The notes under the pieces were generated by a model, which was given only the letters and a program-made list of their open reading frames with translations, was not told the DNA's origin and searched no databases. This document shows, piece after piece, positions 35,215-42,357 of a DNA stretch of 43,691 nucleotides. How positions within the stretch are numbered: position 1 is the stretch's first letter; every line of letters begins with the position of its first letter. A program made the translations under genes and the position numbers. The DNA is from JBCCJA01 sp039045975 (GTDB lineage: Bacteria; Planctomycetota; Planctomycetia; Planctomycetales; Planctomycetaceae): contig JBCCJA010000029.1 of assembly GCA_039045975.1 (NCBI GenBank), positions 1-43,691 on the forward strand, read 5' to 3'.

Positions 35215-36372
35215 ATGTACAACGTCACGCTCATCCCCGGCGACGGCATCGGCCCCGAGATCGCCGACGCGACCCGCATGTGCGTCGAGGCGACCGGCGT
35301 GAAGGTCGACTGGGACGTCCAAGAATGCGGCATCGAAGTGATCGAGGCCGAAGGCGGCGTCCCGCCCCGGGTGATGGAGTCGATCCGCAAGAATCAGGTC
35401 GCGCTCAAGGCCCCGATCACGACGCCGATCGGCAAGGGCTTCCGCAGCGTCAACGTCTATCTGCGTCAGGAGCTCGGGCTGTTCGCCTGCGTCCGCCCCT
35501 GCAAGACGTACAAGGGCGTGCAGGCCCCGACCGACAACGTCGACCTCGTCGTCGTCCGCGAGAACTCCGAAGACCTCTACGCTGGCGTCGAGTTCAAGGC
35601 CGGCGAGGCCGCCACAGCCGAGCTGATCGACGAGATCAACAGCCGCGCCGAGGGCAAAAAAATCAACACCTCGGCGGAAGAGACCGGCGTCTCGATCAAG
35701 CCGATCAGCCACTCCGGCACTCGCGCGATCGCCGACGCGGCATTCCAGTACGCCGTCGACAACAAGCGGACGTCGGTCACGAGCGTCTGCAAAGCGAACA
35801 TCATGAAGTACACCGACGGCCTCTGGTACGACCGCTGCCGGGCCGTCGCGAAGGCTTACAACGCCAAGTTCGAGTGGGAAGACCTCGCCGAAGGCGTCGA
35901 GGCCGACACCGAAGTCACCGCCGCCGACGGGTCGGGCCTGACCTACATGGAGCGGCTGATCGACAACATGTGCATGCAGCTCGTCGCCAAGCCGGGCCTA
36001 TACGACGTGATCCTGACCGAGAACCTCTACGGCGACATCTTATCCGACCTGTGTGCCGGGCTTGTCGGCGGGCTCGGCGTCGCACCGGGTTCGAACCTCG
36101 GCCCCGACGCGGCGATCTTCGAGGCGACCCACGGCTCGGCCCCGAAGTACGCCGGACAGAACAAGGTCAACCCGGTCGCGCTGATCCTCTCGGGCAAGAT
36201 GATGCTCGACCACCTCGGCGAGCACGAGGCGGCGACGAAGCTCGACGACGCCGTCGCGCACGTCATCGCTGAGGGCGAGCACGTCACTTACGACCTCAAG
36301 GCCGACCGCAACGACCCGACCGCCGTCGGCACCCGCGAAATGGCCGAGGCGATCTGCAAGGCGATGGCGTAG
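35215..36372 (+). CDS. icd: Isocitrate dehydrogenase, NADP-type signature
   Basis: TCA-cycle enzyme converting isocitrate to 2-oxoglutarate; cytosolic. The 385 residues hold the isocitrate contacts in FRSVNVYLRQELGLF (Ser78, Asn80, Arg84) and Arg94, and Arg115, plus the metal Asp in NLYGDILSDLCAGLVGG (Asp274, Asp278). The cofactor loop reads HGSAPKYAGQNKVNP: Lys311, Tyr312 and Val318 are those linked with NADP in E. coli Icd (Lys344, Tyr345, Val351), where NAD enzymes usually have Asp and Ile. CGGAG precedes the ATG. DUF1772 gene follows 6 nt later. Confidence 0.93.
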   Translation: MYNVTLIPGDGIGPEIADATRMCVEATGVKVDWDVQECGIEVIEAEGGVPPRVMESIRKNQVALKAPITTPIGKGFRSVNVYLRQELGLFACVRPCKTYKGVQAPTDNVDLVVVRENSEDLYAGVEFKAGEAATAELIDEINSRAEGKKINTSAEETGVSIKPISHSGTRAIADAAFQYAVDNKRTSVTSVCKANIMKYTDGLWYDRCRAVAKAYNAKFEWEDLAEGVEADTEVTAADGSGLTYMERLIDNMCMQLVAKPGLYDVILTENLYGDILSDLCAGLVGGLGVAPGSNLGPDAAIFEATHGSAPKYAGQNKVNPVALILSGKMMLDHLGEHEAATKLDDAVAHVIAEGEHVTYDLKADRNDPTAVGTREMAEAICKAMA

Positions 36373-36378
36373 CCCGGC

Positions 36379-36873
36379 GTGCTGCTCCTCAAGGTCTTCG
36401 TCGTCACCGCGACGGTCCTGACGGGCCTCGTCGGCGGGATCGCGTTCGTGTTCGCGGCGGTGGTGATGCCAGGGCTCGCCATGCTGCCCGACCGCGACTT
36501 TCTACGAGCCTTTCAAAAAGTCGACGCGGTCATCCAGGCGAACCAGCCGTTGTTCCTCTTCGTCTGGATCGGCTCATTCGTCTTCGCGGTCACCGCGTCC
36601 GTCTCCGGCTTCGTCTGGGCCGATCGCCCGACCGCGTGGGGCCTCGCGGCGATCGCCGCGGCATCGTTCGGCGGGATCCATCTGCCGACGGCGACGATCA
36701 ACATCCCGCTGAACAATCGGGTGCAGGCGGTCGATTTCGACGCGGCCGGTGACGCCGAGGTGGCCGACTTGCGGAGACGTTTCGAGACCCCTTGGAACCG
36801 GGCGAACACGTTCCGGACGGTCGTCGCGGTGCTGCTGACCGCGTCGCTGGGCGGCATGCTGCTGCGGCTGTGA
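36379..36873 (+). CDS. DUF1772 (anthrone oxygenase-like) membrane protein
   Basis: A 164-residue protein with about four hydrophobic segments. Start is GTG 36379, 6 nt after the icd stop, so the two are read together. VVMPGLAMLPDRDFLRAFQKVD, then IQANQPLFLFVWIGSF, and TINIPLNNRVQ with WNRANTFRTVV near the end match DUF1772. The family includes fungal anthrone oxygenases, but bacterial members have no known substrate. Confidence 0.82.
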   Translation: MLLLKVFVVTATVLTGLVGGIAFVFAAVVMPGLAMLPDRDFLRAFQKVDAVIQANQPLFLFVWIGSFVFAVTASVSGFVWADRPTAWGLAAIAAASFGGIHLPTATINIPLNNRVQAVDFDAAGDAEVADLRRRFETPWNRANTFRTVVAVLLTASLGGMLLRL

Positions 36874-36885
36874 ACGGCTCCAGTT

Positions 36886-37113
36886 TTAGTCCGCGACGTC
36901 CCACTTGATCTGGAACTCGATCTCTTCGGACCCGTCTTCGCGTTCGTGCTCGATCGTGTACTCGGCCCGGACCGGCACGTAGATGCGTTCGCCGGCGATC
37001 TGAATTTCGAACTTTTCGCCCGTCTCCAACGCGTCGGCGAGGCGGCGGAGCTTTGCGACGTATTCGGAGACGGCGTAGACCTTCTCGATGTCGCGGTCGG
37101 GTTTGTCGGGCAT
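36886..37113 (-). CDS. Amphi-Trp domain protein
   Basis: A 75-residue protein starting at ATG 37113; an ATG at 37140 sits in the palindromic repeat and has no site. RRLADALETGEKFEIQIAGE, then IYVPVRAEYTIEHERED and EEIEFQIKWDVA are the amphi-Trp pattern (TIGR04354), a small family in which a Trp marks an amphipathic strand; function unknown. The Trp is in the terminal IKWD. Convergent with the DUF1772 gene. Confidence 0.85.
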   Translation of the reverse strand: MPDKPDRDIEKVYAVSEYVAKLRRLADALETGEKFEIQIAGERIYVPVRAEYTIEHEREDGSEEIEFQIKWDVAD

Positions 37114-37140
37114 CGGTTTCTTTCGCGAGGTTGAGGTCAT

Positions 37141-37217
37141 ACGAGCCCGCGGGGCGAGCCGTGGGGTAAGTCGGTGAGCCGTTCTTGCCGTCTCCACGGC
37201 TGGCGTCGCGGGCTTGT
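37141..37217. repeat. Imperfect palindromic element, copy 2
   Basis: Arms at 37141-37166 and 37192-37217 pair with about five mismatches around a 25-nt loop. ACGAGCCCGCGG and AGCCGTGG are shared with copy 1 (34220-34300). It lies one base before the SdpI-like stop and just upstream of the amphi-Trp gene. Copies of the same loop length suggest a spreading element rather than chance. Confidence 0.7.
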
Positions 37218-37218
37218 G

Positions 37219-37554
37219 TCAATCGCGGTCCATGACGGCGAACCACAACGTGTCGAGCACGCCGAAGGCGTACGAGCCGATCGCCGCGAGGGCCATCACC
37301 GGCAGGACGTCGGGACCCGAAATCCGTATGACGGCGCCGGCGAGCATCGCCGCCAGACCGGCGAGCAGCAGCCGCCGGCCGCCGTAGGTGTTGACGCGGT
37401 ACCAGCGGCTCTTCGAACGCAGCGTGGCCGGCGTGCGGACGCCGTACCAGCGGTTCGGCGGGACACGGCGGGACAGCAACGGAACGCCCAACAGGGCGGT
37501 GACGAGGCCCGCCGCGATCGCGGCGGTGCTCACGACGTCGGCGATGGCGGCCAT
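37219..37554 (-). CDS. SdpI-like membrane protein
   Basis: A 111-residue membrane protein; ATG 37554 has AGGAG six nt upstream. Two or three hydrophobic segments enclose the cytosolic-side signature PNRWYGVRTPATLRSKSRWYRVNTYGGR. The PNxWxGxRT-plus-W-R pattern is that of the SdpI/YhfL family; Bacillus SdpI gives immunity to the SdpC toxin, but no toxin gene is visible and many members have no known partner. Its stop lies just outside the repeat copy 2. Confidence 0.82.
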   Translation of the reverse strand: MAAIADVVSTAAIAAGLVTALLGVPLLSRRVPPNRWYGVRTPATLRSKSRWYRVNTYGGRRLLLAGLAAMLAGAVIRISGPDVLPVMALAAIGSYAFGVLDTLWFAVMDRD

Positions 37555-37649
37555 CGGGGGCTCCTGACAGACTCGGGCGGACTGCCCGCCGTAACGGACC
37601 GGGCGACGCGTCGGATCAATCGACTCCCCCCATCGCACTGCCCGGACCT

Positions 37650-37955
37650 ATGGATTCGCTGACCTACCTCGGACTGTTCGCGGCGACGCTTACGACGGGT
37701 GCCTTCGTGCCGCAGATCGTCAAGAACTGGCGGACGAAGACGACCGAGGACCTCTCCTGGGGCACGTTCTTGACGCTGACGACCGGGATCGCGTTGTGGC
37801 TGGTCTACGGCGTGATGCGGGCCGACCCTGCGATGATCTTCGCGAACGTGACCGCGCTGGCCCTCAATCTGGTGAATCTGGGGCAGATGTTGCGGTACAG
37901 GGGAAACCGCCCGATCGAGGCCCGACCGGGCCGTGTCGCCGGCGAAGCTTCGTAA
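37650..37955 (+). CDS. SemiSWEET-type sugar transporter
   Basis: A 101-residue protein with three hydrophobic helices forming one triple-helix bundle, as in SemiSWEETs, which pair up to move sugars through the inner membrane. FAATLTTGAFVPQIVKNWRT holds the PQ-loop in helix 1; LSWGTFLTLTTGIALWLVYG and ANVTALALNLVNLGQM cover helices 2 and 3. The C-terminal 20 residues are basic and soluble. Substrate unknown. Alone, divergent from the SdpI-like gene. Confidence 0.88.
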   Translation: MDSLTYLGLFAATLTTGAFVPQIVKNWRTKTTEDLSWGTFLTLTTGIALWLVYGVMRADPAMIFANVTALALNLVNLGQMLRYRGNRPIEARPGRVAGEAS

Positions 37956-38180
37956 CCGCCGGGGCCGGCACGGGTTAGGCGACGACGGCGATCGACCTTG
38001 CCGCGAACCACATGATCTTGCGAAATTTCGCTTGTCGACCCCTGAATGTGGTGGCTAATCAGCCGAGAGCCGACACAATACTCGACCGCCTTCACAAGGC
38101 GTTCACAATCTCATCCCGGGCGATCACCGGCCTTTCCGGCATACATCTGTCCAACAACACGAGAGAAGGACTTCTCCGTC
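37956..38180 (+). promoter_or_regulatory. Leader and promoter region of nrdB
   Basis: A 225-nt spacer before nrdB. TTCACAA occurs twice (38091-38097 and 38102-38108) with an 11-bp spacing, one helical turn, which could be two touching operator half-sites. AGAAGGA (38164-38170) is the ribosome binding site. A palindromic NrdR box was looked for and not found; ACACAATACT (38073-38082) is at best a weak half-site. Confidence 0.45.
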
Positions 38181-39344
38181 ATGGCGAGCGTCATCGAATC
38201 TGACACGGTCCTCGACTTCGGCGACGGGGCTGCGCTCCAAGACACGGCCGAAATCAGCATCCCCGCGGGCGAACTCGAGCACGTCGGCGGCATCTCGCCC
38301 GAGCTGCGGGGCGTGTCGGGCGGCGACGGGTCGCGGTTCAAGGCCGACCAGAAGCGGCTGATCAACTGTGCGGCCGTCGATGTTAATCAGCTCATGCCGC
38401 TGAAGTATCAGTGGGCTTGGGAGCACTACGTCAACGGCTCGGCGAACCACTGGATGCCGACCGAAGTCGCGATGACGAAGGACATCGAGACGTGGCGGAG
38501 CGACAAGCTCACCGACGCCGAGCGGCACGTCATCATGCGGAACCTCGGGTTCTTCGCGACGGCCGAGAGCCTCGTCGGCAACAACCTCGTGTTGGCGATC
38601 TTCAAGCACGTCACGAACGCCGAATGTCGCCAGTACCTGCTCCGTCAGGCCCTCGAAGAGGCGATCCACTCGCACACGTTCCTGTACATCGTCGACAGCC
38701 TCGGGCTCAAAGAGTCGGAGGTGTTCAACATGTACCACGAGATCCCGGCGATCGCGGCCAAAGACCGCCTCGAGATGGAGCTGACCAAGGAGGTCATGGA
38801 CCCCGAGTTCAGCACCGTCGGGTTCGAGGGGACGCAGGCGTTCCTGAAGAACCTGATCGGCTATTACGTGATCATGGAGGGGATCTTCTTCTACTCCGGT
38901 TTCGTGATGATGCTCTCGTTCCACCGCCGGAACCTGATGACCGGCATCGGGGAGCAGTTCCAGTACATCCTGCGGGACGAGACGACCCACCTGAACTTCG
39001 GACTCGACCTGATCAACGGGATCAAGGCGGAGAACCCGGAGGTCTGGACCGAGGAATTCCAGGACCTGATCATCGGGCGGATCAAGGAAGCGGTCGAACT
39101 CGAGGTCGCGTACGCCAAGGATTGCCTGCCTTCGGGGGTTCTCGGCCTGAACGCCGATCTTTTCCGCGAATACGTGGGACATATCGCCGACCGGCGCCTA
39201 GAACGTCTCGGCCTGCCGACCCAGTTCGGCACGTCGAACCCGTTCCCCTGGATGAGCGAGACGATCGATCTGTCGAAGGAGAAGAACTTCTTCGAGACCC
39301 GCGTGACCGAATATCAGTCGGCCGGGTCGCTCAACTGGGACTGA
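38181..39344 (+). CDS. nrdB: Ribonucleotide reductase beta subunit, class Ic type
   Basis: Supplies the radical for making deoxynucleotides in partnership with NrdA. ATG 38181 with AGAAGGA gives 387 residues; about 40 extra N-terminal residues precede the usual fold. Metal ligands by spacing: Glu129 (TAESLV), Glu160 and His163 (EEAIHSHTF), Glu233 (IMEGIFF), Glu267 and His270 (RDETTH). The position of the radical Tyr is Phe167. Glu in place of the first Asp plus Phe is the Chlamydia R2c signature (Glu89, Phe127), where a Mn/Fe pair replaces the tyrosyl radical. nrdA is not in the window. Followed by a terminator. Confidence 0.93.
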   Translation: MASVIESDTVLDFGDGAALQDTAEISIPAGELEHVGGISPELRGVSGGDGSRFKADQKRLINCAAVDVNQLMPLKYQWAWEHYVNGSANHWMPTEVAMTKDIETWRSDKLTDAERHVIMRNLGFFATAESLVGNNLVLAIFKHVTNAECRQYLLRQALEEAIHSHTFLYIVDSLGLKESEVFNMYHEIPAIAAKDRLEMELTKEVMDPEFSTVGFEGTQAFLKNLIGYYVIMEGIFFYSGFVMMLSFHRRNLMTGIGEQFQYILRDETTHLNFGLDLINGIKAENPEVWTEEFQDLIIGRIKEAVELEVAYAKDCLPSGVLGLNADLFREYVGHIADRRLERLGLPTQFGTSNPFPWMSETIDLSKEKNFFETRVTEYQSAGSLNWD

Positions 39345-39358
39345 CACGCCGGGACCGA

Positions 39359-39387
39359 GAGGCCCCGGGACGCATCACCGGGGCCTC
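39359..39387 (+). terminator. Terminator of nrdB
   Basis: GAGGCCCCGG (39359-39368) and CCGGGGCCTC (39378-39387) form a perfect 10-bp GC-rich stem with a 9-nt loop, 15 nt after the nrdB stop. The T-run that should follow is weak (GGATTTCT). Confidence 0.7.
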
Positions 39388-39401
39388 GCCGGATTTCTGC
39401 C

Positions 39402-40307
39402 GTGACGACGATGACTTCCTCGCCGAAACCGTCTGCCGTCCAGACGCTTTCTCCGAAAGACCTCTCACGGGCGCTCGGGGTCGGCGAATCGTCTGTGAAG
39501 CGCTGGATTGACGGCGGACAACTGCCGGCGGCAAAGACCGCCGGCGGGCATCGACGGATCGAACTCGTCGATGCGCTCCGCTTCATCCGCGACGGCCGTC
39601 GGCAGGTGGCCGACCCGAGCCTGCTGGGGCTCGACATCCCGCAGGGTCTCGATCTGGGCGACGCGGACGCCGTCCGGGCCGAATACATCGAAGCCCTCGA
39701 ACGGGGTGACCAGGACGAGACGACGTCGATCGCGTGCCAGCTGGCGGCACTCGGCGGCGACGTCCCGGCGGTGCTCGACGACCCGGTCTGGGCATCCTTC
39801 CGCGACATCCGCGGCCGCTGCACACACCCGAGCGAAGAGTGCGTCACCCTGCACCGCTCGCAGGCCAACTGCATCGCTGCGGCCCGCCGTCTGAAGGAGC
39901 TGGCGACGCCGGCGGCCGACTCCGCGCCGATCGGCCTCTGCCTCGACATCGGCTACGAGATCGACGGCATGGGGGCACATCTCGCCGAGACCGTCTTCGC
40001 CCATGCCGGGTTCCGCACGCACCAGGCAGGCCATGGAGTGCCGAAAGAAATCGCCTGTGGCTCGGTCGTGCGGGTGAAGCCCGACGTCGTCTGGCTGTCG
40101 GCCAACGGGGCTCATCAGGCCGATCTGAAGATCGTCGAAGCGACCGCCCAACAGGTGGCGGCTCAGGCGGCCCGATACGGGTCGCGACTGATCGTCTCGG
40201 GCGACGCGATGCCGGACCGCCGCGTGTTCGCCGACGACGTCACCGAGGTGGCGTCGATGTCGGAGTTCGCCGCGTTCTTAGCCGGCTTCGAACGCAGCGG
40301 TTCTTGA
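39402..40307 (+). CDS. MerR/CarH-like regulator with degenerate B12 site
   Basis: A 301-residue DNA-binding protein starting at GTG 39402 (or ATG 39411). Residues 14-60 are an excisionase/MerR-type winged helix (LSPKDLSRALGVGESSVKRW, AAKTAGGHRRI). A helical cap follows (about 125-165) with His151 but no preceding Glu and no Trp. The alpha/beta domain (175-290) has GYEIDGMG (184-191) where B12 proteins have the E-x-H or D-x-H-x-x-G loop, so the cobalt-ligating His is missing. The overall order is that of CarH/LitR light- or cobalamin-sensing repressors. Stands alone after nrdB, separated by its terminator. Confidence 0.78.
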   Translation: MTTMTSSPKPSAVQTLSPKDLSRALGVGESSVKRWIDGGQLPAAKTAGGHRRIELVDALRFIRDGRRQVADPSLLGLDIPQGLDLGDADAVRAEYIEALERGDQDETTSIACQLAALGGDVPAVLDDPVWASFRDIRGRCTHPSEECVTLHRSQANCIAAARRLKELATPAADSAPIGLCLDIGYEIDGMGAHLAETVFAHAGFRTHQAGHGVPKEIACGSVVRVKPDVVWLSANGAHQADLKIVEATAQQVAAQAARYGSRLIVSGDAMPDRRVFADDVTEVASMSEFAAFLAGFERSGS

Positions 40308-40314
40308 GACGCCG

Positions 40315-41883
40315 TCAGCGGACGAACGCGGGCGTGGGCAGGTAAGCGGTCCAGATCTGTTTGGCGGCTTCGGTCCACGAGGCCGCCCGCTCGAACGGTG
40401 ATCCTGTGATCGGCACTCCACGAGAGCGATAGCCGGCACGAGCGGCATGAAGTCGGGCGTCTGCCATCGCGGCGTCGGCGCCGACGAGCAGGACGGTAGG
40501 CCGCTTCGATCCGAACAGCTCGCTGTCGTATCCGGCCGTGATCGCCTCGGCCGACGCGAGGACTCTTCCGAGATCGCTTCCGTCATCGATGCGTGTAATC
40601 GCCGAGGACGGCACGAATCGTTCCGCGACGACCGCCGCGACCTCCTTATCCACGGCGAGTGCGATCTGCTCATCGGCCGACGGGAGCACGACCAGCACGT
40701 CGGCCGGGCCTCGGTCGTCGAGGCGGGCGGCGGTGGCGACGTGCGTGACGGCGAAACCGGCTAAGGCGACGACGAACGCGACAGACGTCGCGACCACGCC
40801 GGGCCAGGTCGGCCGTCCGCCCGGATGTCGCAACGCAGCGACGGCGACGAACGCGAGGACGGCGACGAAAAACTCCAGCGGCAGCGTCGGGTGCGTGTGA
40901 AACAGTCCGTCGCGTGCAGTGGCGAAAAACAGGGCCGTCGAACGCAGTGACAGTCCGACGACGACCGCCGCGCCGAAACTGCCGGCGAACCGCAGCATCC
41001 CGGGCAGCGACGGCAGTAACGCCGACAGGATCAGCGTCACGCCCCACGCCGCGAGCCCGAACCGCGTCCCTTCGGGAGGCAGCATCGAGGCGTCGAGCCA
41101 CCACAGCTCGATCGGAAACGCGACGTCAGCCGGCACAGCCAGAGCGGTCGCGGCCGCGAGCACGCCCAGCCACGCGGCGACGCCGCGGCAGAAGGCCGCC
41201 CACAGCGGCAGGCTCGAAGCCTTGGCGTCCGATTTCTCCGCCGGGAACTCTTCGAACAAAGCCTTGCGGACCGATCCCGGTAGCGGCTGCCGGGCGGGCG
41301 CCTGCCGACGGGTCGCTCGAGATATCGGTCGACGGGCCGGACCGTCTGCCTCCTCGGCCGGTTCGTAACGCGGTAGTACAGGTCTCGGCCGGGCCCTCGG
41401 CGGGCTCGGGGCGACCGGCGGAGGCGGGGACGTAGTCGCATCTCCGGCGGGAACGGGGGTCGGCACAACGGCGTCGGCGGACGGCGGGACGACGGCCGTG
41501 CGGAGCGTCGAGATCTCCAGATCGGGCGGCGGCGGGGCCGGGTACGGCACCGGGACAGGAGTCGACACCGGGTAAGGGACGGCAATCGGCGTCGGCACCG
41601 CGGCCGGCATCGGCATCGCCGCGGGCGGCGGCATCGCTGCGGGCGTCGGTACCGCGGCAGGCGTCGGCGTCGCGGGAGGCGCCGGTACTGCAGCAGGCGT
41701 CGGGACGGGGGGCGGGACGCGGGCGGCGCCGGCGTAGGGGTCGATGACCGGCTCGGGCGGGAGTTCGGCCGGAAGCGGGTCGGCCGTCCCATAGGGCCGT
41801 ACGGCGGTGAACGCCGGCGCGGCTTTCGGGGGTCCCGGGGGCCGGCCGGGGGCGACGTGGCGGTCGTCGCGGCGGGTCGGCAT
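40315..41883 (-). CDS. Proline-rich membrane protein, possible DUF218-like end
   Basis: A 522-residue protein. Residues about 55-121 are a PTPAAV-like low-complexity repeat (41521-41721), which probably forms an extended arm. Four to five hydrophobic segments lie between residues about 225 and 370 (WAAFCRGVAAWLGVLAAATA, AWGVTLILSALLPSLPGM, FFVAVLAFVAVAALRHPG, VVATSVAFVVALAGFAVTHV). The last 140 residues (DVLVVLPSADEQIALAV, ITRIDDGSDL, PTVLLVGADAAMADAR) resemble the alpha/beta DUF218 (YdcF/ElyC) family, loosely. If so, it might act on cell-envelope sugars or lipids, as a guess. Confidence 0.65.
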   Translation of the reverse strand: MPTRRDDRHVAPGRPPGPPKAAPAFTAVRPYGTADPLPAELPPEPVIDPYAGAARVPPPVPTPAAVPAPPATPTPAAVPTPAAMPPPAAMPMPAAVPTPIAVPYPVSTPVPVPYPAPPPPDLEISTLRTAVVPPSADAVVPTPVPAGDATTSPPPPVAPSPPRARPRPVLPRYEPAEEADGPARRPISRATRRQAPARQPLPGSVRKALFEEFPAEKSDAKASSLPLWAAFCRGVAAWLGVLAAATALAVPADVAFPIELWWLDASMLPPEGTRFGLAAWGVTLILSALLPSLPGMLRFAGSFGAAVVVGLSLRSTALFFATARDGLFHTHPTLPLEFFVAVLAFVAVAALRHPGGRPTWPGVVATSVAFVVALAGFAVTHVATAARLDDRGPADVLVVLPSADEQIALAVDKEVAAVVAERFVPSSAITRIDDGSDLGRVLASAEAITAGYDSELFGSKRPTVLLVGADAAMADARLHAARAGYRSRGVPITGSPFERAASWTEAAKQIWTAYLPTPAFVR

Positions 41884-41921
41884 CGGTCAGGTCCCGGTCC
41901 GGCGTGTGCGGGCACGCACGG

Positions 41922-42299
41922 CTACACGGCGGCCGTGGTGATCTCGCGTCCCCGCTCGGCGAGGTCCGCCAAGTCGGCGACGCAGGCGTCGAGCGAAATC
42001 ACCGCCTGCTGCCAATTCATGTGTCCCGACGCCTCGGCCGCGTCGCCGCGGAATTTCGCCGCCGCCTTGCGGAGCTTCGGGAGCTTCTTGGCGAGCATTC
42101 GCAGATATTGCGGCGGGTCGTCAACCCGCGTTTCGAGGGCGCGGGCGGCGTCGAAGATCGCGCGGGCGCAGTCGTAGAGCTCGGGGTAGTCCTCGACCTC
42201 TTCGGAGTGCTTCACGAACGTCCGCACCATCCAGGCGTGCGAGATCACGAGTTCACAGCGGGCGACGACGTCGGGCAGGGTTTCGAGCGGCTCTGACAT
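41922..42299 (-). CDS. Small helical protein of unknown function
   Basis: A 125-residue cytosolic protein with no membrane segment. It is helical throughout, with YDCARAIFDAARALETRVDD, then PQYLRMLAKKLPKLRKAAAKF, a Lys-rich middle and ITTAAV at the end. Conserved Trp and aromatic pairs (ISHAWMVRTFV, HMNWQQAV) suggest a small bundle. No known motif. It is 38 nt upstream of the proline-rich protein gene and may be co-transcribed. Confidence 0.65.
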   Translation of the reverse strand: MSEPLETLPDVVARCELVISHAWMVRTFVKHSEEVEDYPELYDCARAIFDAARALETRVDDPPQYLRMLAKKLPKLRKAAAKFRGDAAEASGHMNWQQAVISLDACVADLADLAERGREITTAAV

Positions 42300-42357
42300 C
42301 GCCCGAGTTTACGGCAGGGGGCGGCGGCCGTCGCCGGAGGCGTGACCGCCCGGGGCG

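Noticed and set aside
37956..38180. NrdR box upstream of nrdB
   Set aside because: No palindromic ACA-type box; only a weak ACACAATACT half.
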